Source: a virus
Direction: 5' to 3' (one strand)
DNA length: 57,552 nucleotides
IMG/VR virus record: IMGVR_UViG_3300023174_000194
Coordinates: 1 to 57,552 of that record
Positions 42,816 to 50,929 of the stretch are shown here, in pieces (position 1 is the first letter of the stretch; every line of letters begins with the position of its first letter). Position numbers and translations under genes: made by a program. The notes under the pieces were generated by a model. The model did no database searches, was not told the origin of the DNA, and saw only the letters and a program-made list of their open reading frames with translations.

Positions 42816-45800
42816 TTATACTGGTGTAGAGGTGCTTTGTTGCCATGATATTTCCTGATAAAAATTATATTCGTAGCCTTTTAGGGTAACCTTTTTGTCA
42901 GTATCAATGATTATCTTATTAGTTCCAGTATAACTCTTATAGATTATGTCAGGATCTACGCCATAGAAACTCTTGGTCGCAAGAACTAACATTCCTCCCC
43001 AGCGATATGCGGGTGTCCAAAAATCCCAATCTAGCGTCTCGGCGCCTGCATACTTAACTCTAAACCACTTTCTAAATGATGTCTGTTGAATCTCCTGGAG
43101 AGTTGTTGGCTGGTAATACGAAATCACATTAAATGTTAACGGTCCAGTTATTCTTATTGCTCCAGCAGTACTGTCAAAATTTAATATTCTTGAAAAAGAT
43201 ATTCCTAAGAATGCCCATTCCTTAACTGTAAGTACTGGATCTTTAACTACCTTGCCATTAAGATAGAACAAGATACCATTTTCATATTGTCCAGTTTTAG
43301 AGTTAATGGCATAAACTGTTCCTCTTTTTCCATCGGAACTATTTGCAACAATAAAGAATTTTAGATGTTGGTCTTTTGATTCTACCTCAAATATTGGTGT
43401 CGGGCTATATGGGAAAAAATCTTGGTCAAAACGAACCGCTGCTTGCATTGCTATAACACTATACTTATTTGAAAGACCTTGATTTATTGGAATTGAAAGT
43501 CCACGACTTACTGCTGAATTAAAATCACCACGAAGAGTTATTCCACTATTTCTAGTTAAGAACAAATAAGGACTACTCTTTTTATATATTGTAAATGGGT
43601 TCTTAGACTTGTAGTTGTAATAATAACCTGATTTTCTATAAGGATATATCTGTGTTCCAAATCTTGTTCCAACTGGATTTGGAGATGACTCATTAAATGC
43701 TTGTGAAGAATACTCTAAAGTTTTTATTTTAATGTCGTGAGTTAAGATTCCATCAATTTCAAAGTCTAACCTTGTTACCATTGCAATTTTTGAAGTGTCT
43801 TCTGCTGGTGGATAGATAACCATATTATCTACAACTTCATATTTTGTTCTTATCCAATCAGACTCTGGGGAGACAACTCCATCAGTTGATGCTGGTACAA
43901 ATTTTGTAAAATATGAATCTGAAGTATTTATACCAGAAGAAATATACTCAAAGTTAATGTAAGACTTTACGTATGAAGCAGATGTATCAAATTTGTAAGT
44001 TTTAGATACTTTATTTTTTAAATCTTCATAGTCGTTATATCCAGTAAAAAGTTCATTTCCTAATGCATCATAGTTTCTCTGTATAGGGAAAGAGTATTCT
44101 CCAGAAAGAGAAGGAATAGTTTCTTCGTTACTCTGTCCAGGATTGACTACAGTTGGAACACCATACTTCCAAGAAACTGGAGTTGCTGGAACTTCTAGAT
44201 ATCTAGACGGTGCTGGATAGTCAATGTTAAACTGAATAAAGTCTAAGTCATAATAATCTTCATTATTTATATCTTTTACATATTCTGACAAATAGGACAA
44301 AGGAAGATAATCTTTCCAGGATGATCTAACGGCAATATCAAAGTAATAGTTATTAAAATATTCTTTAACAATGAGAGTATAACTTGCGATATGATTTATC
44401 ATTCTATAAACTGGGTATCCGTTTGGGGCACCGCCATCTAGAAAGTATTGCCAAAAATTTGGATCAGTCCCAGTATATTCTCCAGCGTCAATGTCCAGAT
44501 TAGAATAATATAAGTCAAAGACATCTTCGTATTCTAAAAAGCAACCTTTTGCATTAAATAATGTTTTGATTAGTTCTAAGTTTGTTGCATTGCAAAGTCC
44601 AACTTTGTATATTTTTCCATGAAAACTTTTTGCAAAATCTTTTGTTCCACCTATATACAGTTTTAAAGAAGACCTATTTCCAAAAAATGACAACACGTTT
44701 CTTCCAAAGAAATCTGCAAACTTTTCAATATCTAATCCAACGGGAAATAATTCTCCAACCTGGACCTGTTGCATTGTGTACACAGTCTCAAGTTCTCCAT
44801 TGTAAAAAATATTGTATTTTATATTTGATCCATTCATAACTATTGAAAAATAGTTTGATGTATTTTCTTGCTCAATGTGGACAATGGTTTCGTCTAAAGA
44901 TGGAAGCACTGTTGGTTTTATAATAACGTAAAGGGCTTTTAAGTCTTCTTGTAATATATTAAAACCATCAAACTTTAAATAACCATTGTGTGACCAATAG
45001 TCTGCTGGCTTAAAAGTAAAAAAATTATCTGCTTCTGTTTGAAATGCAGAAGAAAATACAAAATTAGTTAGACCAACTGCCTCTACACCGTTTACAACAA
45101 GTTCTGGAACTTTGTAATCAGGAACAGATAGTTTGTTATTTTTAATAATTAGATTATTTAAAACACCTTGGTTCCATTTACCTAGGTCTGGATAAATATA
45201 ATTGTTTGTGTAGTCTGCATATTGATAATCAATAAACACAGAAGATCCACTATAGGCCGTATTTATATTTTCTGGAAAGTCTACTCCCTGACCATAAACA
45301 AATCTTCTTTTTGCAACCACGGGTGGAACTTTGTATGAATATATTGCTACCGCATCTATTTCTACTGGAGACACATCTTCATAAGAATAAAAACACAGCG
45401 TTTCATCGTCTTCTGATTCTGGAAAAATTAAATCGTATGCGTCAAATGTCATTGAGCAAACCTCATCGCCATTGAGCAGCAGGCTTGCTCCTTTTGATCC
45501 ATACACGATATCTATTAGCATAGGTTTTCCCCACTCACCTACATAGTGTGTTGCAATGTTGTTATTAATTTTTAATATAAGTGAGGTTCCGTCAACCCAA
45601 AGACCATCATCTGATGTATCCTTGCCAAATATTTTTCTTGGGACAATCGAGTCACTAGTAACCCTTAGCCACATTTCAAATGTATAGTCTTTATACTTTC
45701 CGCTTTCATGTAAAAAGCCTTTTGCTGGTATTACCAAACATGGATCTCCGCCATTATCAACAAGTTTTGTTATTCCACTTGCTCCGTAGACTAAAGGTAT

Positions 45801-46532
45801 TCCTGTATTCTTTGCAACAAGAGATCCGTTGCTTACAATGTAGTATCCGTAATCACTTGATAGTCCATAAGAGTCTGCTGCTACTCCATATTTACCTGGC
45901 AAAAGTGGTACGGGAACTTTAGTAACACCCAAAGATGTAGAGTTAAACTCTTCTGACCATTGTCCAAGGCTTAGACCATTTAAACTAAAGTTATATTCAT
46001 TTTCAAAATCATCTGTAAAGAAGTAGTTTATTTTAATAACAATTCTCATAGTTGTATTTTGATCTGGTACATCAAAGGTTTCTGATATAAATGCCCACTC
46101 CTTGCTTACTGGAGATAGAAAAGATTTTAGGTGCTGGATTATTTTTCCAGAAGAAGTGTCATAATATTCATAGCCAATCTGAATTCCAGAAATTGCTGCT
46201 GTGTCTGAGTAAAAATATGTTCCAATAGAAAATGTTTTTAGATCCTTATTCATGTCAGAAAAATTAATAATATCATCGGTTACGCATACGATTTCGCTGA
46301 ATGACTCATTGCCAATTCTAGCATTAAGAGTGTTTGTTATACTGGTTGGGAATGGAGAGGTTTTTAGAAATGCTCTTTCTACTAAAGCGCCATCTGTTTT
46401 CTGCCAGTTAGCAGAAGATCTTTGACTCTCTGTAATTAAAGAAAGATAGTCTGCTTTATCATCTAATGCCCACAAAGCAATTGGGTGTTCTGAAAACACC
46501 TTTTCTGCATATAGGTTTGATGAGGTAGACAT
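42816..46532 (-). CDS. Large LamG/ConA-like structural protein
   Basis: 1238 residues, beta-rich and aromatic. At least two laminin-G/concanavalin-like sandwiches can be seen: about 270-400 (GKYKDYTFEMWLRVTSDSI, ASLLLNGDEVCSMTF) and about 1060-1160 (AMQAAVRFDQDFFPYSPTP, ENGILFYLNGKVV, WAFLGISFS), with a third possible near 515-660 (VEAVGLTNFVFSSAFQ, YIIKPTVLPSLDE). Such domains bind carbohydrate. It lies between the reductase and the portal run, away from the tail genes, so it may be a fibre or head decoration. The -10 ends nine bases before the ATG and no ribosome site is visible. Confidence 0.65.
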   Translation of the reverse strand: MSTSSNLYAEKVFSEHPIALWALDDKADYLSLITESQRSSANWQKTDGALVERAFLKTSPFPTSITNTLNARIGNESFSEIVCVTDDIINFSDMNKDLKTFSIGTYFYSDTAAISGIQIGYEYYDTSSGKIIQHLKSFLSPVSKEWAFISETFDVPDQNTTMRIVIKINYFFTDDFENEYNFSLNGLSLGQWSEEFNSTSLGVTKVPVPLLPGKYGVAADSYGLSSDYGYYIVSNGSLVAKNTGIPLVYGASGITKLVDNGGDPCLVIPAKGFLHESGKYKDYTFEMWLRVTSDSIVPRKIFGKDTSDDGLWVDGTSLILKINNNIATHYVGEWGKPMLIDIVYGSKGASLLLNGDEVCSMTFDAYDLIFPESEDDETLCFYSYEDVSPVEIDAVAIYSYKVPPVVAKRRFVYGQGVDFPENINTAYSGSSVFIDYQYADYTNNYIYPDLGKWNQGVLNNLIIKNNKLSVPDYKVPELVVNGVEAVGLTNFVFSSAFQTEADNFFTFKPADYWSHNGYLKFDGFNILQEDLKALYVIIKPTVLPSLDETIVHIEQENTSNYFSIVMNGSNIKYNIFYNGELETVYTMQQVQVGELFPVGLDIEKFADFFGRNVLSFFGNRSSLKLYIGGTKDFAKSFHGKIYKVGLCNATNLELIKTLFNAKGCFLEYEDVFDLYYSNLDIDAGEYTGTDPNFWQYFLDGGAPNGYPVYRMINHIASYTLIVKEYFNNYYFDIAVRSSWKDYLPLSYLSEYVKDINNEDYYDLDFIQFNIDYPAPSRYLEVPATPVSWKYGVPTVVNPGQSNEETIPSLSGEYSFPIQRNYDALGNELFTGYNDYEDLKNKVSKTYKFDTSASYVKSYINFEYISSGINTSDSYFTKFVPASTDGVVSPESDWIRTKYEVVDNMVIYPPAEDTSKIAMVTRLDFEIDGILTHDIKIKTLEYSSQAFNESSPNPVGTRFGTQIYPYRKSGYYYNYKSKNPFTIYKKSSPYLFLTRNSGITLRGDFNSAVSRGLSIPINQGLSNKYSVIAMQAAVRFDQDFFPYSPTPIFEVESKDQHLKFFIVANSSDGKRGTVYAINSKTGQYENGILFYLNGKVVKDPVLTVKEWAFLGISFSRILNFDSTAGAIRITGPLTFNVISYYQPTTLQEIQQTSFRKWFRVKYAGAETLDWDFWTPAYRWGGMLVLATKSFYGVDPDIIYKSYTGTNKIIIDTDKKVTLKGYEYNFYQEISWQQSTSTPV

Positions 46533-46541
46533 TGTAAGTCT

Positions 46542-46550
46542 ATTTTACCA
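46542..46550 (-). promoter_or_regulatory. Extended -10 promoter TGGTAAAAT for the LamG-like protein
   Basis: Reads TGGTAAAAT in the 25-base gap after the reductase gene; nine bases to the ATG, so the leader would be about two bases. Confidence 0.5.
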
Positions 46551-46557
46551 CAGAACG

Positions 46558-48591
46558 CTACTTGTTTATTTTAATTTCACAGTAGTCTGTAGTGCAATAT
46601 GATTCACCTTGAGCCTCAAGATTATCTACACCGTCGTAAATTGCAGAAAAGTCAATATGTTTTAATTTGCCAATATAGGACTCGTATTGCTCTTCAGTAA
46701 TACCTGTGTATGGCTGTTGTGGATAAACTGTGTTTCCCATTGGTAAGAATGAGACAGCCTTTAATTGTCCCTCGTACATATTAAGTGCTGGAACAATATG
46801 CTTTGACTCTGTTTCTTTGTCAAATGAAAGTGTCACAGAAACTCCATTGTCAGACCAATACTTTTGAGCAGTTGCTGCAAGAGCAATCTTTTCAAATAAT
46901 GTTACATCTTTTTCAGATCGTGGATGACCTGATTTAATTGGGAAGTAAACTACTGATGTGTTTGCTGATACTACGTCATCCTCAATTGTGTACCCTGCTG
47001 CTTTGAATAAATGAATCATTGGATCTGTGTTTCCAAAACGAACGGCACGAAGGAAGAACTCTCCTCCAGGTCCCCAGTGAACTCCAGGAGTTGCACCAGA
47101 AAGAATTGAAACTGATCCTGATGGCTTAACTGTTGTTACACGAATTGATTCACGAACACATAGCCACTCAGAGTACTGATGATCATAGTGACGAATCTTA
47201 TTGTATCCTTCATCCATCCACTCACGAACAATTGGCAAACCTTTTTGATCTGCAAATGATGCAATACCAGTAAGTGATGTACCAATACGACGGTTGCGTT
47301 GCATGATACCGTTTGTTTGTGGCCAGTGTGTTGGAACAAGTGTTACAGTTTTTCCATATAGGTATGCAAACTTCAGGGTACGCAGGAAGTCCTCCTTAGA
47401 TTCATGACGATTCAAGTGCACTTCTACAAGTGTACATAATTCATATGATTCTAATGGCTGCTCCGCACATGGATTAAAGCCCATCACACGATAGTCTTTT
47501 CCATCTGGCGCATCCTTTAGTCTGCCATAATTACGAGCAACATCAAGCCATATAAAACCTGGCTCTCCGTTCTCTGTAACTAAATCTACATAGTCTTCGT
47601 ACTTTGTTCCTACTTCTGCTGAAATAGAATTATTAGACATCCATGCCCACCCTGGATTTTCTGGATCAAATGAGTTGCGCTCTGGGAACATTTCTGAATT
47701 CTTTAGGTTCATAAATGTCTCATCCCCCGCATTACCCAAAGCAAGAGTTGCAGACCTGCGAACATTGCCTGATACCACACAGGTACCAATGAGGTTTACA
47801 AGGTCTACGATAGCACGAGAGTCTAGTGTTTCACCTGCTCTGGAGCCGATTACACGGTCTATATGGTCGTGCAACTTAATAAGAGGTGCAGGCCCTGATG
47901 CAACGCCTCCAAAGCCCTTTATGGGCGCCCCAAGGGGTCTGATCAAATCATAGTTAAATTTCTGAATACTTTGGTTTGCTCTGAGGTAAGAGTTGATTAG
48001 AATTCTAACTGACTCTACCCATCCCTCACGAGTGTCTGGGATTTCGAACACCTGTTCGGGTTCTGTCGGAGCATAGATTGAGAAATGCTTATCCTGTCCT
48101 ACTGTATCAAACCCTACACCAATACCAAGCATCAATGCATCCATAACCCAAGCAAACAATGCTCCTGGATCATTCTTGTCAAGGTCTTTGGTAGATACCA
48201 TTGCACAGTTTTGTAGTGCTGCTGAGTTTTTCTTCTCCATAGTCATAGGAGTTCCAAATGCCCACATACCTCGTCCTGGTGGTGTCCACTTCAATTCAAA
48301 CATTCTTTGAAATGCTTCTTGTGCAGACTTCTGAGCCTTGTAGTCATTCCAAGGTAAACGATTTTCTTTAGCATGATTTTTTTGAACTGAATACATACCC
48401 TCGATTACACGACGACAAACCTCATGCCATCTTTCTTTAGTTCCATCTTCTTTCATGCGAGAATATGTACGAATAAAAGTAATTTCTCCAAGTGAATTTT
48501 CTGCTGCATCCTTAAACCCAAATGGGCTTTCTTGGTTCTTGTATTTTTCTACGAAATCCTCTGGAAGTTTAAAACTAAAAAAATCTGACAT
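46558..48591 (-). CDS. nrdJ: Class II ribonucleoside-triphosphate reductase (adenosylcobalamin-dependent, monomeric type)
   Basis: 677 residues. Reduces ribonucleotides to deoxyribonucleotides using coenzyme B12. The signature residues are present at the spacing of the Lactobacillus enzyme: C129 (QNCAMVS), C375 and E377 (NPCAEQPLE), C386 (YELCTLVEV), and a C-terminal redox pair (YCTTDYCEIK). It is a single-chain enzyme with no separate small subunit, consistent with class II. It supplies precursors for the DnaE-based replication. Located among virion genes but with its own promoter, so it can be expressed separately. B12 must come from the host cell. Confidence 0.93.
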   Translation of the reverse strand: MSDFFSFKLPEDFVEKYKNQESPFGFKDAAENSLGEITFIRTYSRMKEDGTKERWHEVCRRVIEGMYSVQKNHAKENRLPWNDYKAQKSAQEAFQRMFELKWTPPGRGMWAFGTPMTMEKKNSAALQNCAMVSTKDLDKNDPGALFAWVMDALMLGIGVGFDTVGQDKHFSIYAPTEPEQVFEIPDTREGWVESVRILINSYLRANQSIQKFNYDLIRPLGAPIKGFGGVASGPAPLIKLHDHIDRVIGSRAGETLDSRAIVDLVNLIGTCVVSGNVRRSATLALGNAGDETFMNLKNSEMFPERNSFDPENPGWAWMSNNSISAEVGTKYEDYVDLVTENGEPGFIWLDVARNYGRLKDAPDGKDYRVMGFNPCAEQPLESYELCTLVEVHLNRHESKEDFLRTLKFAYLYGKTVTLVPTHWPQTNGIMQRNRRIGTSLTGIASFADQKGLPIVREWMDEGYNKIRHYDHQYSEWLCVRESIRVTTVKPSGSVSILSGATPGVHWGPGGEFFLRAVRFGNTDPMIHLFKAAGYTIEDDVVSANTSVVYFPIKSGHPRSEKDVTLFEKIALAATAQKYWSDNGVSVTLSFDKETESKHIVPALNMYEGQLKAVSFLPMGNTVYPQQPYTGITEEQYESYIGKLKHIDFSAIYDGVDNLEAQGESYCTTDYCEIKINK

Positions 48592-48628
48592 AATGTGTAT
48601 CGTCCTTTCAAAAACGGAATAAGTTATA

Positions 48629-48637
48629 AGTATAGCA
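48629..48637 (-). promoter_or_regulatory. Extended -10 promoter TGCTATACT for the reductase gene
   Basis: Reads TGCTATACT, 37 bases before the ATG. The leader ends with GAAAGGACG about 10 bases before the start. The leader is too short for a cobalamin riboswitch. Confidence 0.6.
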
Positions 48638-48661
48638 GAGTTTTATGAAAAGCAAAACTCT
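48637..48661 (-). repeat. Inverted repeat touching the reductase promoter
   Basis: Perfect 8-bp arms AGAGTTTT and AAAACTCT with a nine-base loop. It ends where the -10 motif begins. It has no T run in the reading direction, so it is not a clear terminator; a regulatory or RNA-processing hairpin is possible. Confidence 0.45.
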
Positions 48662-48704
48662 ACCTAAAGTGTTAGTTGATAGTTATTGTTTTTTGTAAAT
48701 AGTC

Positions 48705-49448
48705 TTACTTAAAGACTTTTCTGTGCCAGTGTTTTACTCTATATCCATTTTGAAACATTGATCTTACAACTCTGCGCTGTAGATTTGTTTTTTCTGGATC
48801 CCATTCCTTGTCTAATTCCATGGACCAATCTTCACGCTTAAATGGAAACACCTGTGCTAATGGAGTTCCTTGCTTTATAACTCCCTTGAAATTTTTCTTA
48901 ACAAAGAATGATAGATGTCCATCTGAAAAGAATTCATCGGTATCAATAATTGCTTCTACTGCTTGTAATGGTGATGGAGGTTGGTGCATAGGTTGCATAA
49001 ATAGTGTGCTATATCCTGGTGGAGTCTTTACCATCCATGTAGGGTGAATTCTAAAAACTTGATTAACATAAATCCCTGCATCCATTGGGAACCTTGATAT
49101 TTGCTCTGAAGAATGATGTGCAATTAATTCTTGTTGGAATCTTTGCATTTCCCCTGGCAATTGTACCTCAAATTTACCATCCGTTGTATCTACATAAATG
49201 TCTACTGGCACTTTTAATATATATCCTACAGACATGGCATCAAAAAATGCTTGACACTTTTTTACCGTTAACTTAAATGATCCATTTTGAGGTGTGTCTT
49301 CGTTTGGTCCAGAAATACTTGGCTGATCTTTATACCATTGTGGAACATTTTTTGTACCTGGTTCTGGCAATGGAAAAACATCAACTAGATGTGGATAGGC
49401 TTGAAGAAAAGTGATTTTGTTGGTATTATTAGTATTATGTTTTTTCAT
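48705..49448 (-). CDS. Conserved-looking 247-residue protein, function unknown
   Basis: 247 residues. PEPGTKNVPQWYKDQPSI near the N-terminus, then VKKCQAFFDAMSVGYIL and KVPVDIYVD, and a central FRIHPTWMVKTPPGYSTLF. The last part holds MQPMHQPPSP, DTDEFFSDGH and KQGTPLAQVFPF, giving several His and Asp in a beta context; a cupin-like or double-stranded beta-helix fold is possible. The C-terminus is basic (RRVVRSMFQNGYRVKHWHRK). The ATG is six bases after a good -10, so it is leaderless. The gene stands alone between the fibre gene and the reductase. I cannot name it. Confidence 0.65.
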   Translation of the reverse strand: MKKHNTNNTNKITFLQAYPHLVDVFPLPEPGTKNVPQWYKDQPSISGPNEDTPQNGSFKLTVKKCQAFFDAMSVGYILKVPVDIYVDTTDGKFEVQLPGEMQRFQQELIAHHSSEQISRFPMDAGIYVNQVFRIHPTWMVKTPPGYSTLFMQPMHQPPSPLQAVEAIIDTDEFFSDGHLSFFVKKNFKGVIKQGTPLAQVFPFKREDWSMELDKEWDPEKTNLQRRVVRSMFQNGYRVKHWHRKVFK

Positions 49449-49454
49449 AATACA

Positions 49455-49463
49455 AGTATACCA
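49455..49463 (-). promoter_or_regulatory. Promoter with -35 TTGCAA and extended -10 TGGTATACT
   Basis: TTGCAA lies 17 bases upstream of TATACT, the only site in this set where I see a credible -35. The hexamer ends six bases before the ATG at 49448, so the mRNA should be leaderless. Confidence 0.7.
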
Positions 49464-49486
49464 CTAGTGGATAATCCTTGCAATTC

Positions 49487-50896
49487 TTAGACCTTGGAGT
49501 TGTGGACAACCATGTTACCAGCGATGATTGTATCTACAGGGAATGCATTAAACTTAAATACATTTCTTGTTTCTGTGATATATTCTACGCTTGTTACAGG
49601 TGTTTCTGTCATGCCATTGTCTGTTGCTTCAAAGATAAAGTCTGTTGTCAATACCTTTTCTGCTTCAAGGAAGATGTGAGTGTTGTCTCTCTTAATGAGA
49701 ACCTTTTCTCCCTCAGTAAATCTCTTACCCTTGTCACCGTTAAAGAATAGTGTCTTCTCTTTAACTGATGGTTCGATGGCAATAATTTCTGAAGTAACTC
49801 TTTCAATTCCGTCTAGAATTTCTGGATATACTGTTGATGCTGATGGATCAACTGATTCGTCTAGTAGACCATTCCAGTTAATAGACCAGATCTTATCTCC
49901 GACAACAATATCTTTTGCTGCCTTAGATTCTACAGAATCTGTAACTCCAATAACTTGAATCTGTGTATCTTCATCAATACAGTATCTAAGAGGTACGAAT
50001 GAGTAAGATGGTGTAAACGCATATGGTGTAAATGAATATGGTGAAAATGCGTACGGAGTAAATGAATAAGGTGCAAATGAATATGGTACGAATGAGTACA
50101 CTGGTGTAAATGAATACGGTGCAAATGAGTATGGCACGAATGAATAAACTGGTGTGAATGAATACACTGGAGTAAACGCATATGGTGTAAACGCATAAGG
50201 TGTAAATGAGTAAACTGGTGTGAATGCATACGGAGTAAACGCATAAGGCGTAAATGAGTATGGTGTAAATGAGAATGTTGTAACTGATCCAGATGATGCT
50301 GAAACCACAGAGTTGCCGTTAGCATTAGTTGCATAGACTGTGTATGTTTGAGATGTTCCGCCTTCTTGGTTTACAGAAACAGATAATCCAGCAGTTGATC
50401 CACCCTTAGCATCTGAAGACGCCCAAGTATAAGAGGTAATTGCAGAACCACCATTATCTGGTGCTGTCCAAGAAACGCTGTCAGTGGTTGTACCTGCTAC
50501 GTTAGCACCAGCAGATGGAGTAGGTGATGATACAGATGGAGCACTAGGTGTTGCTGGAACTGTTGTAACAGTTACTGCAGCAGATGCTGAAGATGCTACA
50601 GAATTTCCTGCAGCATTTGATGCTACTACTGTGAATGTTGGGGTTGCATTTGATGCAATTCCAGTTACAATAATTGGAGAGGCTGAGCCTGTTCCTGTTT
50701 GTCCTGTACTTGCAGTTACTGTATAGGATGTAGCAGCAGGTGAAAGTGCTGGTAAGGAAAACGCTACAGATACAGCACCATTATTAAATGCTCTTCCTGT
50801 TCCTACGTTTGTTCCTGTAACACCTGTTGGTGCCATTGGCTCCAAGAAGTCATTTGACGCTTGTGCCTTTCTTCCGATCTTTTTACCTGCTGCCAT
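49487..50896 (-). CDS. Fibronectin-like fibre protein with F-x-P repeats and C-terminal Hint (intein-like) domain
   Basis: 469 residues. Two fibronectin type III-like domains (about 22-207), then a repeat region (208-304) of about 18 F-x-P units (FTPY, FTPVY, FAPY, FVPY), then a Hint domain from C306 to N466. The Hint start is CIDEDTQIQV (block A-like), followed by IVVGDKIWSI, and the end is VFKFNAFPVDTIIAGNMVVHN followed by S467, then K and V. The T-x-x-H motif of inteins seems replaced by T-x-x-E (TEGE, 394-397). Only SKV would be the C-extein. This could be an active or dead intein, or a Hint domain used for C-terminal processing or crosslinking. SD AGGAG. Confidence 0.8.
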   Translation of the reverse strand: MAAGKKIGRKAQASNDFLEPMAPTGVTGTNVGTGRAFNNGAVSVAFSLPALSPAATSYTVTASTGQTGTGSASPIIVTGIASNATPTFTVVASNAAGNSVASSASAAVTVTTVPATPSAPSVSSPTPSAGANVAGTTTDSVSWTAPDNGGSAITSYTWASSDAKGGSTAGLSVSVNQEGGTSQTYTVYATNANGNSVVSASSGSVTTFSFTPYSFTPYAFTPYAFTPVYSFTPYAFTPYAFTPVYSFTPVYSFVPYSFAPYSFTPVYSFVPYSFAPYSFTPYAFSPYSFTPYAFTPSYSFVPLRYCIDEDTQIQVIGVTDSVESKAAKDIVVGDKIWSINWNGLLDESVDPSASTVYPEILDGIERVTSEIIAIEPSVKEKTLFFNGDKGKRFTEGEKVLIKRDNTHIFLEAEKVLTTDFIFEATDNGMTETPVTSVEYITETRNVFKFNAFPVDTIIAGNMVVHNSKV

Positions 50897-50929
50897 GATT
50901 AATCTCCTATTTTCTTATTGAATTTTGTA

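Noticed and set aside
46558-48591. Intein inside the reductase
   Set aside because: The length and spacing of C129, C375, E377 and C386 fit an uninterrupted enzyme.
46558-48691. Cobalamin riboswitch before the B12-dependent reductase
   Set aside because: The leader after the -10 is about 30 bases and the whole gap is 113 bases; no B12-box-like sequence was seen.
48705-48730. AGTCTT/AAGACT inverted repeat at the end of the 247-residue gene as a terminator
   Set aside because: Six pairs, AT-rich, overlapping the stop codon and without a T run.
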